A stretch of DNA of 64,000 bases from an uncultured Oscillospiraceae bacterium (GCA_902478785.1 CABSMJ010000012.1:1-64000), one strand, 5' to 3'. Numbered from the stretch's first letter, positions 16,214 to 24,739 are shown. Notes: a model not told the origin generated them from the letters alone. Numbers and translations: made by a program.

Positions 16214-17398
16214 TCAGGACAGCTCTGCCACGGCGGCCTTCAGGGCGTCCACCCGGTCGGTGTCCTCCCAGCGGACCTTCAGGTCCGTGCGGCCCATGTG
16301 GCCGTAGGCGGCCAGCTGGCGATAGATGGGCTTGCGCAGGTCCAGATTCCGGATGATGGCGGCGGGACGCAGGTCAAAGACCTTCTTCACCGCCTTCTCC
16401 AGCACCTCGTCGGATACGGTGCCGGTACCGAAGGTGTCCACCGTCACGCTGACGGGCTGGGCGACGCCGATGGCGTAGGCCAGCTGCAGCTGGCAGCGGC
16501 GGGCCAGGCCGGCAGCCACCACGTTCTTGGCCACCCAGCGGGCGGCGTAGGCAGCGGAGCGATCCACCTTGGTGGGGTCCTTGCCGGAGAAGCAGCCGCC
16601 GCCGTGGGGGGCGCTGCCGCCGTATGTATCCACGATGATCTTCCGGCCGGTCAGGCCGGTGTCAGCGGCGGGACCGCCCTTGACGAAGCGGCCGGTGGGG
16701 TTCACATAATACTTGGTGTTCTCATCCAGCAGCTGGGCAGGCACCACGGGCTTGACCACCAGCTCCACCATATCCTTGCGGATCTGCTCCAGGGTGACCT
16801 CGGGGCTGTGCTGGGTGGAGACCACCACCGTGTCCACGCGGACGGGCTTGTCGTCCTCATACTCCACGGTGACCTGGGTCTTGCCGTCGGGACGCAGGTA
16901 GTTGACCACGCCCTGCTTGCGGATGGAGGCCAGCTGCTTGGCCAGCTTGTGGCTCAGGGAGATAGCCAGGGGCATCAGCTCCGGCGTCTCGTCGCAGGCG
17001 TAGCCGAACATCATGCCCTGGTCGCCGGCGCCGTTGGTCAGGTCATCTTTGCCCTCCTTGGTCTCCAGGGCCTTATCCACGCCCAAAGCGATGTCCCCGG
17101 ACTGCTCATCGATGGAGGTGATGACAGCGCAGGTCTCGCAGTCGAAACCGAACTTGCCCCGGTCATAGCCGATGTCCTTGACCACATCCCGGGCGATCTT
17201 GGGGATGTCCACATAGCAGGAGGTGGTGATCTCACCCATGACGTGGATCATGCCGGTGCAGGCCGTGGTCTCGCAGGCCACACGGGCGTCGGGGTCCTGC
17301 TCCAAAATGGCGTCCAGGACGGCGTCGGAGACCTGATCGCAGATTTTGTCGGGATGTCCCTCGGTGACGGATTCAGACGTAAACAGATGTCTTGCCAT
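16214..17398 (-). CDS. metK: S-adenosylmethionine synthetase
   Basis: A 394-residue enzyme making SAM from methionine and ATP. Signatures include TSESVTEGHPDKICDQ at the N-terminus, the GAGDQGMMFGYA loop and the GGGCFSGKDPTKVDRS P-loop-like motif. The start MARHLFTSES follows AGAGGAGC, and in-frame codons upstream lie in the riboswitch leader. It is the only gene of its transcript and its leader carries a SAM-I riboswitch, giving direct product feedback. Confidence 0.97.
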   Translation of the reverse strand: MARHLFTSESVTEGHPDKICDQVSDAVLDAILEQDPDARVACETTACTGMIHVMGEITTSCYVDIPKIARDVVKDIGYDRGKFGFDCETCAVITSIDEQSGDIALGVDKALETKEGKDDLTNGAGDQGMMFGYACDETPELMPLAISLSHKLAKQLASIRKQGVVNYLRPDGKTQVTVEYEDDKPVRVDTVVVSTQHSPEVTLEQIRKDMVELVVKPVVPAQLLDENTKYYVNPTGRFVKGGPAADTGLTGRKIIVDTYGGSAPHGGGCFSGKDPTKVDRSAAYAARWVAKNVVAAGLARRCQLQLAYAIGVAQPVSVTVDTFGTGTVSDEVLEKAVKKVFDLRPAAIIRNLDLRKPIYRQLAAYGHMGRTDLKVRWEDTDRVDALKAAVAELS

Positions 17399-17444
17399 GA
17401 TATTTGCTCCTCTTTTCTCTTGATTTTCCCTTGTCCGGAGCATC

Positions 17445-17586
17445 AAAAAAACACGCTCCGCGCAGTTCGACGGATCGTGCTTCAGACTGATTTGCTCCTC
17501 ATCTTTCGATCATCGTCGGATTTGGCACCTTGCTGAGCAGGTTGCCGTGGTTTCATGGGGCCGGTCCCTCCACCACTCTTGATAAG
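17445..17586 (-). promoter_or_regulatory. SAM-I (S-box) riboswitch with terminator, upstream of metK
   Basis: On the minus strand the aptamer runs from 17586 to 17498 and contains the S-box hallmarks AAGAGTGGTGGAGGGA, GGCCCCATGAAACC, CGGCAACC and AAGGTGCCAAATCC, closed by a CTTATC/GATGAG P1 helix. It is followed by a hairpin (CACGATCCG against CGGAGCGTG) and a T-run at 17451-17445. Binding of SAM should favour termination and shut off metK. Confidence 0.95.
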
Positions 17587-17604
17587 GGATGAAATTGTAG
17601 GTTT

Positions 17605-17632
17605 ATTCTAGCACATTCCATAGGATTGTCAA
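17605..17632 (-). promoter_or_regulatory. Promoter of the metK riboswitch transcript
   Basis: TTGACA, 16-bp spacer, TAGAAT on the minus strand, a few bases ahead of the aptamer. Confidence 0.85.
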
Positions 17633-17764
17633 TATACTTTTCCCCTCTTGTGTTTCATTTTCGGGCAGAACCGGCATAATTTATAAATTAGACATGACTT
17701 TTCCCGGGAAATGTGGTATGCTTTGGCACAGTGTGAAAAAATACCCTGCTTGGAGGTTTTGCAT

Positions 17765-18637
17765 TTGAAGCGACTCAACGACGCGGTGGACCGCTTTGCC
17801 CGGAACCACCCCCGATTTGGTATCCCCAACTTGATGAAGGTGCTGGTCATCGGCAACATCATCGTCTATTTCCTGGCCCGGTTTTCCAGCTGGAGCGCAC
17901 TGTCCTTCCTGGCCTTTGACCCGGCGTCGGTGCTCCGGGGCGAGATCTGGCGGATCATCACCTTCATCTTTGTCCCCAACAACTTCTCTCCCTTTGCCCT
18001 GATCCTCTCCCTCTATTTCTATTACTTCATCGGCAACCTGCTGGAACAGCAATGGGGCACACCCAAGTTCAACCTCTACTATTTCTCCGGCGTAGTGCTG
18101 ACCATATTGACCTCGGTCATCGCCACTCTGGTCACCGGCGTTAGCCAGACCGTCATGGGCACCTATTATGTGAATATGTCCATGTTCCTGGCCTTTGCCG
18201 CCCTCTACCCGGATATGCAGGTGCTGTTGTTCTTTATCATTCCCATCAAAGTCAAGTGGCTGGCTTGGGCGGATGTGGCGCTGTTTGCCGTGGATATCCT
18301 GGGGTCCTTGTTCCGGTTGGACTTCCTGGGTGCCCTGCTGCCGGTCATCGCCCTTTTGAACTTCCTGGTGTTCTTCTGGTCCGATCTGACCGGAGCCATC
18401 GGCTATCACCGCAGCCGGGCCCGCCACCAAAACTCCTACCAGACCATCCACTTCAAATCCGCCGTCAAGCAGCAGGAGAAGAAGGCCCGGGAGCAGGGTT
18501 ATCACCACAAGTGCTGCGTCTGCGGCCGGACAGATACGGAGTATCCCAATCTGCAGTTCCGGTATTGCTCCCGCTGCGCCGGGTACCACTGCTTCTGCGA
18601 GGACCACATCTTCAACCACGTCCACTTCACCGAATGA
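17765..18637 (+). CDS. Rhomboid-like polytopic membrane protein with C-terminal zinc ribbon
   Basis: A 290-residue protein with about six membrane segments in a rhomboid/derlin-like arrangement: an N-terminal helix, the loop LRGEIWRIITFIFVP resembling the WR motif region, then hydrophobic helices. The GxSG protease motif is not evident; the matching helix reads YVNMSMFLAFA, so it may be an inactive rhomboid. The last 50 residues carry CCVCGRTD and YCSRCAGYHCFCEDH, a zinc ribbon rarely expected on rhomboids. The start is probably a TTG preceded by GGAGG at 8 bases. Divergent from metK. Confidence 0.68.
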   Translation: MKRLNDAVDRFARNHPRFGIPNLMKVLVIGNIIVYFLARFSSWSALSFLAFDPASVLRGEIWRIITFIFVPNNFSPFALILSLYFYYFIGNLLEQQWGTPKFNLYYFSGVVLTILTSVIATLVTGVSQTVMGTYYVNMSMFLAFAALYPDMQVLLFFIIPIKVKWLAWADVALFAVDILGSLFRLDFLGALLPVIALLNFLVFFWSDLTGAIGYHRSRARHQNSYQTIHFKSAVKQQEKKAREQGYHHKCCVCGRTDTEYPNLQFRYCSRCAGYHCFCEDHIFNHVHFTE

Positions 18638-18639
18638 AA

Positions 18640-18675
18640 AAAAGCCCGGTCAGGAAATTCCTGACCGGGCCTTTT
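18640..18675 (+). terminator. Terminator after the rhomboid-like gene
   Basis: GCCCGGTCAGG pairs perfectly with CCTGACCGGGC, with an A-run before and TTTT after. Confidence 0.88.
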
Positions 18676-18794
18676 GCTGCTGTGATGCGTCATTTTCTCG
18701 CCCCTGCGGGGCAACCAGAGATATAGAAAGCTTCATGCGCGCAGCTTTTGCGCCTTGTAGCGGCGGGCTGTATGGCGCATGAAGTTTTCTACCT

Positions 18795-19991
18795 TCACGG
18801 CTCCTGGACCGGGCTCTGGGTCCACTCCCGTCCGGCAGGCGGCACCTGAGGCAGGCACAGTCCGTAGAGGTCCGTGCACCGGCTCTCCAGGTGGAAGAGG
18901 CTCCGTCCCGGCTCCGTCAGGTCCTTGGCGTGGGCGCTCTTGGTGAGGATGGGCACCGAGGCCCGGGCCTTCATCTCCCGCAGCAGCGCCCGGCCCCGGC
19001 CGTTGCAGCCCAGGACGCGCAGGTAGGGCGGCTCCTTGGGCCGGTCCGCCGCCGTCAGACCCAGGAAGGCCCACAGGGCCAGCCGCCGCAGTCGGGCGTG
19101 GGTATAGCGCTTGGTCTTGGCCAGGGTATAGAATTCCTCCACCGACGTAGCCTGCCCCGCCGCCCGGACCAGCCGCTCCGGCAGTCCCTCCGCCGGGGCG
19201 CTGTCCGGCAGCGCCGCCCAGTCTTTGGCCGTCATGGTCCGCAGCCGGTAGAGCACCGCCCGTTCCGCCCGCTCCCGGCGGGTCCCGCCGGCGGCTTGCA
19301 GCAGCTCTGCCTCTCCCGGCAGGAGCCACCGCTCCATCTGCCCCCACTCCCCCTGCTCCATCAGGGACCGCAGGTGGGTGGCGGAGGTATAGGGCTCCGC
19401 CTGGGCCGTCCGGTCGTGGCCGGCTCCGGTCCGGCGGACGGTCATGGGCCGCAGCCCCCCGCCGCAGCGGGCCAGGGCCCGGAGGTACTCCACCCCCAGG
19501 TTGTTGTTGGGCCCCTGGAGCAGCGCCCCCGCCGCCGGCCCCAGCAGCTCCTCCACCGCCTCCTGGCGGCACACGGCAAAGGGCCGCCCCTGATCCAACC
19601 GCCGCCACAGCGCCGCCGTGTAAGCCGGGGAGTCCAGGCAGTCCGCCACCGCCTCCAGGGCCGACACGTCGCCGCACTCGCTGCCGAAGGACAGGTCCGT
19701 CACCACACCGGTGGCCCGGAGGAGGGACACGCCGCCCCAAGCGAAGGTCTCCGCCGAGGACACGGCCCACACCGTGGGCAGCTCCAGCACCAGGTCCACG
19801 CCGCCCCGGAGGGCCAGCTGGGTCCGGAGCCACTTGTCGGCGCAGGCCGGGCGGCCGGCCTGGACCCAGTTGCCGCTCATCACCGCCACCACGGCGGTGT
19901 CCTCCCCCAGGGCCGCCCGGGTCTCGGCAATCTGCCGGGCATGACCGGTGTGAATGGGATTATATTCTGCAATAATGCCCACAGCGCCCAT
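18795..19991 (-). CDS. tmcAL: tRNA(Met) cytidine acetate ligase
   Basis: A 398-residue nucleotidyltransferase-fold protein that makes N4-acetylcytidine at the wobble position of elongator tRNA-Met using acetate and ATP. The N-terminus GIIAEYNPIHTGHARQI carries the HxGH nucleotidyl-transfer motif; VMSGNWVQAGRPA and LPTVWAVSSAE follow the family pattern. A C-terminal helical region includes FYTLAKTKRYTHARLRR. Acetate kinase lies divergently next door, an arrangement seen in other clostridia and consistent with shared acetate chemistry. Confidence 0.88.
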   Translation of the reverse strand: MGAVGIIAEYNPIHTGHARQIAETRAALGEDTAVVAVMSGNWVQAGRPACADKWLRTQLALRGGVDLVLELPTVWAVSSAETFAWGGVSLLRATGVVTDLSFGSECGDVSALEAVADCLDSPAYTAALWRRLDQGRPFAVCRQEAVEELLGPAAGALLQGPNNNLGVEYLRALARCGGGLRPMTVRRTGAGHDRTAQAEPYTSATHLRSLMEQGEWGQMERWLLPGEAELLQAAGGTRRERAERAVLYRLRTMTAKDWAALPDSAPAEGLPERLVRAAGQATSVEEFYTLAKTKRYTHARLRRLALWAFLGLTAADRPKEPPYLRVLGCNGRGRALLREMKARASVPILTKSAHAKDLTEPGRSLFHLESRCTDLYGLCLPQVPPAGREWTQSPVQEP

Positions 19992-20040
19992 GACTTCCCC
20001 CTCTTTTCCGGCAGTTTTCCTGATTTTGGTGAAAAAGAGG

Positions 20041-20068
20041 TTGTATCTCAGGAAAACTTTGTTATAAT
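20041..20068 (+). promoter_or_regulatory. ackA promoter
   Basis: TTGTAT, 16-bp spacer and a perfect TATAAT. Confidence 0.8.
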
Positions 20069-20077
20069 AAATGTAGT

Positions 20078-20117
20078 ATGTCCTCTTGTTTTACGGAAAG
20101 AGGACATCGGATTTTTT
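20078..20117 (+). promoter_or_regulatory. Leader hairpin in the ackA 5' UTR
   Basis: ATGTCCTCTT and AAGAGGACAT form a perfect 10-bp stem with a 10-base loop, followed after four bases by ATTTTTT. It could be an attenuator-like structure. No alternative antiterminator was identified. Confidence 0.45.
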
Positions 20118-20176
20118 CCTATTTTACATGAAACCCGGACTCTGTGCAACCATCCGGGTAAAAAGGAGTATCCAGT

Positions 20177-21379
20177 ATGAACGTTTTGGTCATCAACGCA
20201 GGCAGCTCTTCCCTGAAGTATCAGCTCCTCAACCCCGAGACCGGCAAGCTGCTGGCCAAGGGCCTGTGCGAGCGCATCGGCATCGACGGCAAGTTCACCT
20301 ACAAGCCCCAGGTGGAGGGCAAGGAGATCCTGGACGCTATCGATGTGGCTATGCCCACTCATTCCGAGGCCATCCAGGCTGTGCTGAACGCTCTGGTGGA
20401 CCCCAAGAACGGCGTGGTCGCCTCCATGAAGGAGATCGACGCAGTGGGTCACCGCGTGGTCCACGGCGGCGAGAAGTTCGCCAAGTCCGTTCTCATCACC
20501 GATGAGGTCATGGCCGCCATTGAGGAGTGCAATCCTCTGGCCCCCCTGCACAACCCCGCCAACATCATCGGCATCAAGGCCTGCCAGGAGCTGATGCCCG
20601 GCACTCCCATGGTGGCCGTGTTCGACACCGCCTTCCATCAGACCATGCCCGCCAAGGCCTATATGTATGCCCTGCCCTATGAATACTACGAGAACGACAA
20701 GGTCCGCCGCTACGGCTTCCACGGCACCAGCCACAAGTACGTGGCCGCCCGCGCCGCCGATATGCTGGGCAAGAAGCCCGAGGATCTGAAGCTGATCTCC
20801 TGCCACCTGGGCAACGGCTCCTCCGTCACCGCTGTGGACGGCGGCAAGAGCGTGGACACCTCCATGGGCTTCACTCCCCTGGCTGGTGTGCCCATGGGCA
20901 CCCGCTCCGGCGATCTGGATGCCGGTATCCTCCAGTACCTGATGAACAAGTACAACATGAACATCGATGAGATGCTCAACGTGCTCAACAAGAAGTCCGG
21001 CGTGCTGGGCGTCAGCGGCGTCAGCTCCGACTTCCGTGACCTGGAGAATGCCCACAAGGAAGGCAACGACCGCGCCGGTCTGGCCGTGGACATGTTCAAC
21101 TACGGCGTCAAGAAGCTCATCGGTGCCTATGCTGCCGCCATGGGCGGTGTGGACGCCATCATCTTCACCGCCGGCGTGGGCGAGAACTCTGCTTCTCAGC
21201 GCCTGGCCATCGCCTCCGGCCTGGAGTTCATGGGCGTGAAGATGGACGCCGATGCCAACAACATCCGCGGCAAGGAGGCCGTCATCTCCGCTCCCGACTC
21301 CAAGGTGAAGGTCCTGCTGATCCCAACCAATGAGGAGCTCATGATCGCCATGGACACCGCCACCATCGTCAACGGCTAA
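20177..21379 (+). CDS. ackA: Acetate kinase
   Basis: A 400-residue ASKHA-fold kinase that converts acetyl phosphate and ADP to acetate and ATP. The start MNVLVINAGSSSLKYQLL is diagnostic; VGHRVVHGGEKF, FDTAFHQTMP, RYGFHGTSHKYV, HLGNGSS, DTSMGFTPLAGVPMGTRSGD and FTAGVGENSA are all intact. AAAAGGAG is well spaced. No pta lies adjacent in the window. Codon use is strongly biased, suggesting high expression. Confidence 0.97.
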   Translation: MNVLVINAGSSSLKYQLLNPETGKLLAKGLCERIGIDGKFTYKPQVEGKEILDAIDVAMPTHSEAIQAVLNALVDPKNGVVASMKEIDAVGHRVVHGGEKFAKSVLITDEVMAAIEECNPLAPLHNPANIIGIKACQELMPGTPMVAVFDTAFHQTMPAKAYMYALPYEYYENDKVRRYGFHGTSHKYVAARAADMLGKKPEDLKLISCHLGNGSSVTAVDGGKSVDTSMGFTPLAGVPMGTRSGDLDAGILQYLMNKYNMNIDEMLNVLNKKSGVLGVSGVSSDFRDLENAHKEGNDRAGLAVDMFNYGVKKLIGAYAAAMGGVDAIIFTAGVGENSASQRLAIASGLEFMGVKMDADANNIRGKEAVISAPDSKVKVLLIPTNEELMIAMDTATIVNG

Positions 21380-21391
21380 ATAGCAATTTGG

Positions 21392-21428
21392 AAAAGAGGG
21401 ATGGACCCAAGGTCCACCCCTCTTTTTT
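21392..21428 (+). terminator. ackA terminator
   Basis: AAAAGAGGG-TGGACC pairs with GGTCCA-CCCTCTTTT around a CAA loop, then a T-run. Confidence 0.9.
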
Positions 21429-21466
21429 CTCCCTTTTCTCAAACCGCCTGCCGTGGCAAAGGGTCA

Positions 21467-21495
21467 TTGCCTCAAGGCTGGTTTCGTGGTATACT
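21467..21495 (+). promoter_or_regulatory. Promoter of the zinc-ribbon/mtnN/luxS group
   Basis: TTGCCT, 17-bp spacer, TATACT, about 30 bases before the first gene. Confidence 0.7.
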
Positions 21496-21526
21496 GACCG
21501 GGAAATCAGAAAACGGAGGGAACGGC

Positions 21527-21925
21527 ATGAAAAGCATCAAGCCCGGACGGGGACCGTCGGCCATGGGTGCCATGGGCTCCGTAGTGGCCATCATTTTCGG
21601 CATTTTCTGGACCATCATGGCGGCGTCCATGGGCGCCCCTGTGTTTTTCCCCATCTTCGGCGTGATCTTTGTCCTCCTGGGCGTGGTCCAGGCCGTCTAT
21701 CACTTCAAGAACGCCACGGGGAAGGAGCGCTTCTCCGAATTTGACATCGTGGACAGCCAGGAGGAGCCGGACCCCCTGGAGCGCCGCTTCGGCCAGGAGC
21801 GGGAGCCCTGGGAGGAGCCGCCCCAGCGGGAGGACGCTGCTCAGGCTGCCTACTGCCCCTACTGCGGGGCCAAGGCGGAGCCGGGCTTTGTCTACTGCGC
21901 CAAGTGCGGCCGGAAGCTGCCCTGA
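21527..21925 (+). CDS. Small membrane protein with C-terminal zinc ribbon
   Basis: A 132-residue protein with two hydrophobic helices (MGSVVAIIFGIFWTIMAASM and a following VFFPIFGVIFVLLGVVQAVY segment), a charged linker, and a double CxxC zinc ribbon at the end (CPYCGAKAEPGFVYCAKCGRKL). The ribbon presumably faces the cytoplasm. Function unknown. ACGGAGGG precedes the ATG. mtnN starts 25 bases later, so both are probably cotranscribed. Confidence 0.75.
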   Translation: MKSIKPGRGPSAMGAMGSVVAIIFGIFWTIMAASMGAPVFFPIFGVIFVLLGVVQAVYHFKNATGKERFSEFDIVDSQEEPDPLERRFGQEREPWEEPPQREDAAQAAYCPYCGAKAEPGFVYCAKCGRKLP

Positions 21926-21950
21926 CCGTTAGGAAACGAGGAACATACAC

Positions 21951-22637
21951 ATGAAAATCGGACTGCAATTTGCCATGCCCGTGGAGCTCCACGCTCTGCC
22001 GGGCGCCCGGGAGCTGGAGCCCTTTGAGATCGTCTCCGGCGTTCCCTTTTTCGAGATCGAACCGGGTCTCATCGCCTGTGCCGGCGGCATCAGCAAGGTC
22101 AACGCCGCCATGGCCGCGGAGATCTTGTGCCTGAAATACGGCGTGGATCTGATCCTCAACGCCGGTGTGGCCGGCTGCTGCACGGATCTGCCCCTGGGGA
22201 CACTGGTGGTGGCCTCGGACCTGGTCCAGCACGATGTGGACACCACCGCTGTGGGGGACCCCATCGGACTGGTCTCCACCGTCAATCAGGTGTCCTTCCC
22301 CACCTGGAAGCCGGAGCGGTGTGTGGAGCTGCTCCGGGCGCAGGGCTTTGACGCCGTCACCGGGCGGGTGGCCACCGGAGACTGGTTCGCCTCCCGGGGC
22401 CATCGGGCCGACTGGGTGGCCCAGACCTTCCAGCCCCTTCTGGTGGAGATGGAGGGCTGCGCCATCGCCCAGGTGTGCCAGCGCAACCAGGTGGCCTTCG
22501 TGGCCCTCAAGTCTGTCTCCGACCACCTGTTCTCGGAAAAACAGGCGGAGGAATACTTCGACTTCAGCCAGGCCCTGGAAAACCTGGGACAGGTGCTGCT
22601 GCCGCTGGCCCAGGCGCTGGGGAAGGAATCCCTCTGA
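21951..22637 (+). CDS. mtnN: 5'-methylthioadenosine/S-adenosylhomocysteine nucleosidase
   Basis: A 228-residue nucleoside phosphorylase-fold hydrolase that removes adenine from methylthioadenosine and S-adenosylhomocysteine. Seen are the N-terminal GLQFAMPVELHALPG, ACAGGISKVNAAMAAE, LNAGVAGCC, the catalytic-glutamate region VEMEGCAIAQVC, and KSVSDHLF with the general-acid Asp. Just upstream of luxS, so together they convert S-adenosylhomocysteine to homocysteine, recycling the by-product of SAM-dependent methylation. Confidence 0.9.
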   Translation: MKIGLQFAMPVELHALPGARELEPFEIVSGVPFFEIEPGLIACAGGISKVNAAMAAEILCLKYGVDLILNAGVAGCCTDLPLGTLVVASDLVQHDVDTTAVGDPIGLVSTVNQVSFPTWKPERCVELLRAQGFDAVTGRVATGDWFASRGHRADWVAQTFQPLLVEMEGCAIAQVCQRNQVAFVALKSVSDHLFSEKQAEEYFDFSQALENLGQVLLPLAQALGKESL

Positions 22638-22689
22638 GCCCCTGCGCCGGATTTCTCTCACTTTTACTTTTTAGGAGGTCATGGAACCA

Positions 22690-23148
22690 ATGGAACGAAT
22701 CGCCAGCTTTACCGTAGATCACAACAAGCTCCAGCCGGGACTGTACCTGTCCCGTCGGGACGGGGATGTGACCACCTTTGACCTACGCTTCAAAAAGCCC
22801 AATACCGGAGATCTGCTCAGCAACGCCCAACTCCACTCGGTGGAGCACCTGATTGCCACCTTTCTGCGCAACGCCCCTCAGAAGGAGGCTGTCATCTACT
22901 TTGGGCCCATGGGTTGCCAGACCGGCTTCTACTTTCTCTTTGACAGCCGCCTGCTCACTGATACCCAGGCCATCGAGCTGCTTCAGGAGGTGTTTGCCCA
23001 GGCCGGTGTCTACCAGGGTGAGATGCCCGGCAAATCCCCCAAGGAATGCGGAAACTATGCCAATCTGGACGTGGAGCTGGGCCGGGAGGCCTGCCAGTGG
23101 TATGCCCAGCTGATTGCCCACTGGACCGAGGCCCAGCTGGCTTACTAA
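22690..23148 (+). CDS. luxS: S-ribosylhomocysteine lyase
   Basis: A 152-residue iron-dependent enzyme cleaving S-ribosylhomocysteine to homocysteine and the AI-2 precursor. Metal ligands are HSVEH (HxxEH) and the Cys/His region ECGNYANLD; CQTGFYFLF matches the family. The start MERIASFTVDH is preferred because the upstream ATG, nine bases earlier, sits only two bases after AGGAGG. It follows mtnN by about 50 bases. Confidence 0.95.
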   Translation: MERIASFTVDHNKLQPGLYLSRRDGDVTTFDLRFKKPNTGDLLSNAQLHSVEHLIATFLRNAPQKEAVIYFGPMGCQTGFYFLFDSRLLTDTQAIELLQEVFAQAGVYQGEMPGKSPKECGNYANLDVELGREACQWYAQLIAHWTEAQLAY

Positions 23149-23167
23149 TGCAAAAGGAGGCTCGGCC

Positions 23168-23776
23168 ATGGACAGCGAAAAGGTCCGGCTTTACACCCGG
23201 CAAAACGACAAGACGCTGCTGATGCTCCAGCAGGAGGGCCGCATCATCAACCAACGCATCTACGTCCAGATGCATTTTGGGGACATGGCCCAACACTATC
23301 TGGACTGCTACGACTGGTTTGCACGGCAGGCCGCCCGGCTGGTTCCTCCTCCGGAGGGTGCGGGGCTGTCCATCTGGTGCGCCACCAAGGCGGAGCTGTG
23401 CCTGCCGCCTATTGAGGGCACGGTTGTCTATATTCTGGAAAAGCCCCGGGACCAAGTGGTCTTTTTCGACGAGGCCCGGTGGGACTTCGTGCTCAACCAC
23501 CGCTATCTTCCCCTGGACGACGCCGACGACGACGCCTACCGCAAGCATTTGCGGAACATCGGCGTGGCCAACGCCTATGAGTTCTTCACCGGCCGCTACG
23601 CCGGAAAGTACCCGGAGGAGACCCGGCGGATCCTGGAGAGCTGGCAGCGGGTCTTCGACACTCCCAGCTCCAACGCCTACTCCATCTGTGGCAACATCTG
23701 GGACATTCGGAAAGAGGAGATCCTGGCTATCGTCCGCCCGGGTGAGAGCGTTCTGGAGACCAACAAACAGCTCTAA
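23168..23776 (+). CDS. DUF3841-like protein
   Basis: A 202-residue soluble protein. It opens VRLYTRQNDKTLLMLQQEG, the usual start of the DUF3841 family, and contains YDWFARQAARLVPPP, a KPRDQVVFFDEARWDFVLNH motif and an LPLDDADDDAY acidic stretch. No catalytic mechanism is known. Conserved Asp/Trp residues around DEARWDFVLNH look like a possible active or binding site. AAAGGAGG is 7 bases from the ATG, and the gene follows luxS by 19 bases, making it the last gene of the mtnN-luxS unit. Confidence 0.68.
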   Translation: MDSEKVRLYTRQNDKTLLMLQQEGRIINQRIYVQMHFGDMAQHYLDCYDWFARQAARLVPPPEGAGLSIWCATKAELCLPPIEGTVVYILEKPRDQVVFFDEARWDFVLNHRYLPLDDADDDAYRKHLRNIGVANAYEFFTGRYAGKYPEETRRILESWQRVFDTPSSNAYSICGNIWDIRKEEILAIVRPGESVLETNKQL

Positions 23777-23816
23777 GCCCCTCCCCGCTTCGAACAATCA
23801 CTTTCCAAAAACAGAG

Positions 23817-23846
23817 GCAGCCGCCCTTTCAGGGCGGCTGTCTTTT
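23817..23846 (+). terminator. Terminator of the mtnN-luxS unit
   Basis: GCAGCCGCCCT pairs with AGGGCGGCTGT (one G-U), then five T. Confidence 0.87.
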
Positions 23847-23896
23847 TATGGATCGATGGGGAAAGGATACGCCGCAGGGCAGCCCTACCGCACATT

Positions 23897-24517
23897 TCAT
23901 GCGTTCAGACAATCCTGCAATTCATTGACCAGTCGGCACAGGTGGAATCCGTCACACACAGCGTGATGCACCTGCACCGCCAGTGGCATCAGGACCTGGC
24001 CGTTTTCCTCATAGAAACGGCCCATGGTGAAAATGGGAGGCAAATAGTCGTAGCCCTTTTGCAGGTTCAGATGAAAGCCTTCAAAGCTGGCCCAGGGCAG
24101 CATGGATACCGGAAAGGTATTCTCAGGGGTATCGGGACGGGACAGGAGCCCCGGCTGGTCTCCCCAGCGCTTCAGATCCCTCTCGTAAGCCGCGCAAAAC
24201 GCCTCACAGTTAGGGGTATAGGCAGTCCACAGGCTGGAAAAAGTCTCTGTCTCTTTGTGGAAAATCGTATAGCAGGGATGGACCAGATCGTAAAATCCCA
24301 CCTCTCCTTCCAGGCAGGCCATACGAAACTCCCGGTGCCGGTTCACCACTGTGGATATATGGTATAGCATAGCGGGATACAGTTTTTTGCCGCTGCGCCG
24401 AAGTTTGGTTATATCCAGCTTGAACACTGCGCTGTATGTACAGGGTACCTGGTCAAAATAATGATCGAAATATTCTTTTCGGGACCAGGTCTCCCTGTTG
24501 ATTTTGGTAAAGGTCAC
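23897..24517 (-). CDS. Chloramphenicol acetyltransferase-family protein
   Basis: A 206-residue type-A CAT-fold acyltransferase. It starts VTFTKINRETWSRKEYFDHY, includes SVxPWxSFxGF-like residues (SMLPWASFEGFHLNL), and carries the catalytic HHAVCDGFH (HHxxxDG) near the C-terminus, so it looks functional. True CATs acetylate chloramphenicol; relatives use other acceptors, so resistance is unproven. The start is a GTG 6 bases after AGGAGAGG. The region is less GC-rich than its neighbours, which hints at acquisition. No mobile element is adjacent. A TTGACA at 24681-24686 may be its -35, but no good -10 follows. Confidence 0.83.
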   Translation of the reverse strand: MTFTKINRETWSRKEYFDHYFDQVPCTYSAVFKLDITKLRRSGKKLYPAMLYHISTVVNRHREFRMACLEGEVGFYDLVHPCYTIFHKETETFSSLWTAYTPNCEAFCAAYERDLKRWGDQPGLLSRPDTPENTFPVSMLPWASFEGFHLNLQKGYDYLPPIFTMGRFYEENGQVLMPLAVQVHHAVCDGFHLCRLVNELQDCLNA

Positions 24518-24710
24518 TGTTATCCTCTCCTTTCCTGTGCAGCTCCCCTGCAGCCCAATGAAACAGCCTGAACGAGAGCTGGAGAATACCCTGAAACAGT
24601 TTACTCCTGCGGACAGGACTTGTCCACAGCCAGTTAATCTGCCAGAGCGTATCTGCCGCTGATCACAAAGCAAAAATAACTGTCAAACAGCCTGCGCAAC
24701 AGAGGATAGC

Positions 24711-24739
24711 GTGACATTTTCCCCCGGATATGGTACCCT
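24711..24739 (+). promoter_or_regulatory. Weak candidate promoter of the XRE regulator gene
   Basis: GTGACA, 17-bp spacer, and TACCCT with an extended TGG before it. Confidence 0.35.

Noticed and set aside
18727..18786. Inverted repeat (CTTCATGCGC ... GCGCATGAAG) containing a 15-codon minus-strand frame starting MRHTARRYKAQK
   Set aside because: Too short to support as a gene and not a known leader peptide; the dyad may just end the tmcAL transcript.
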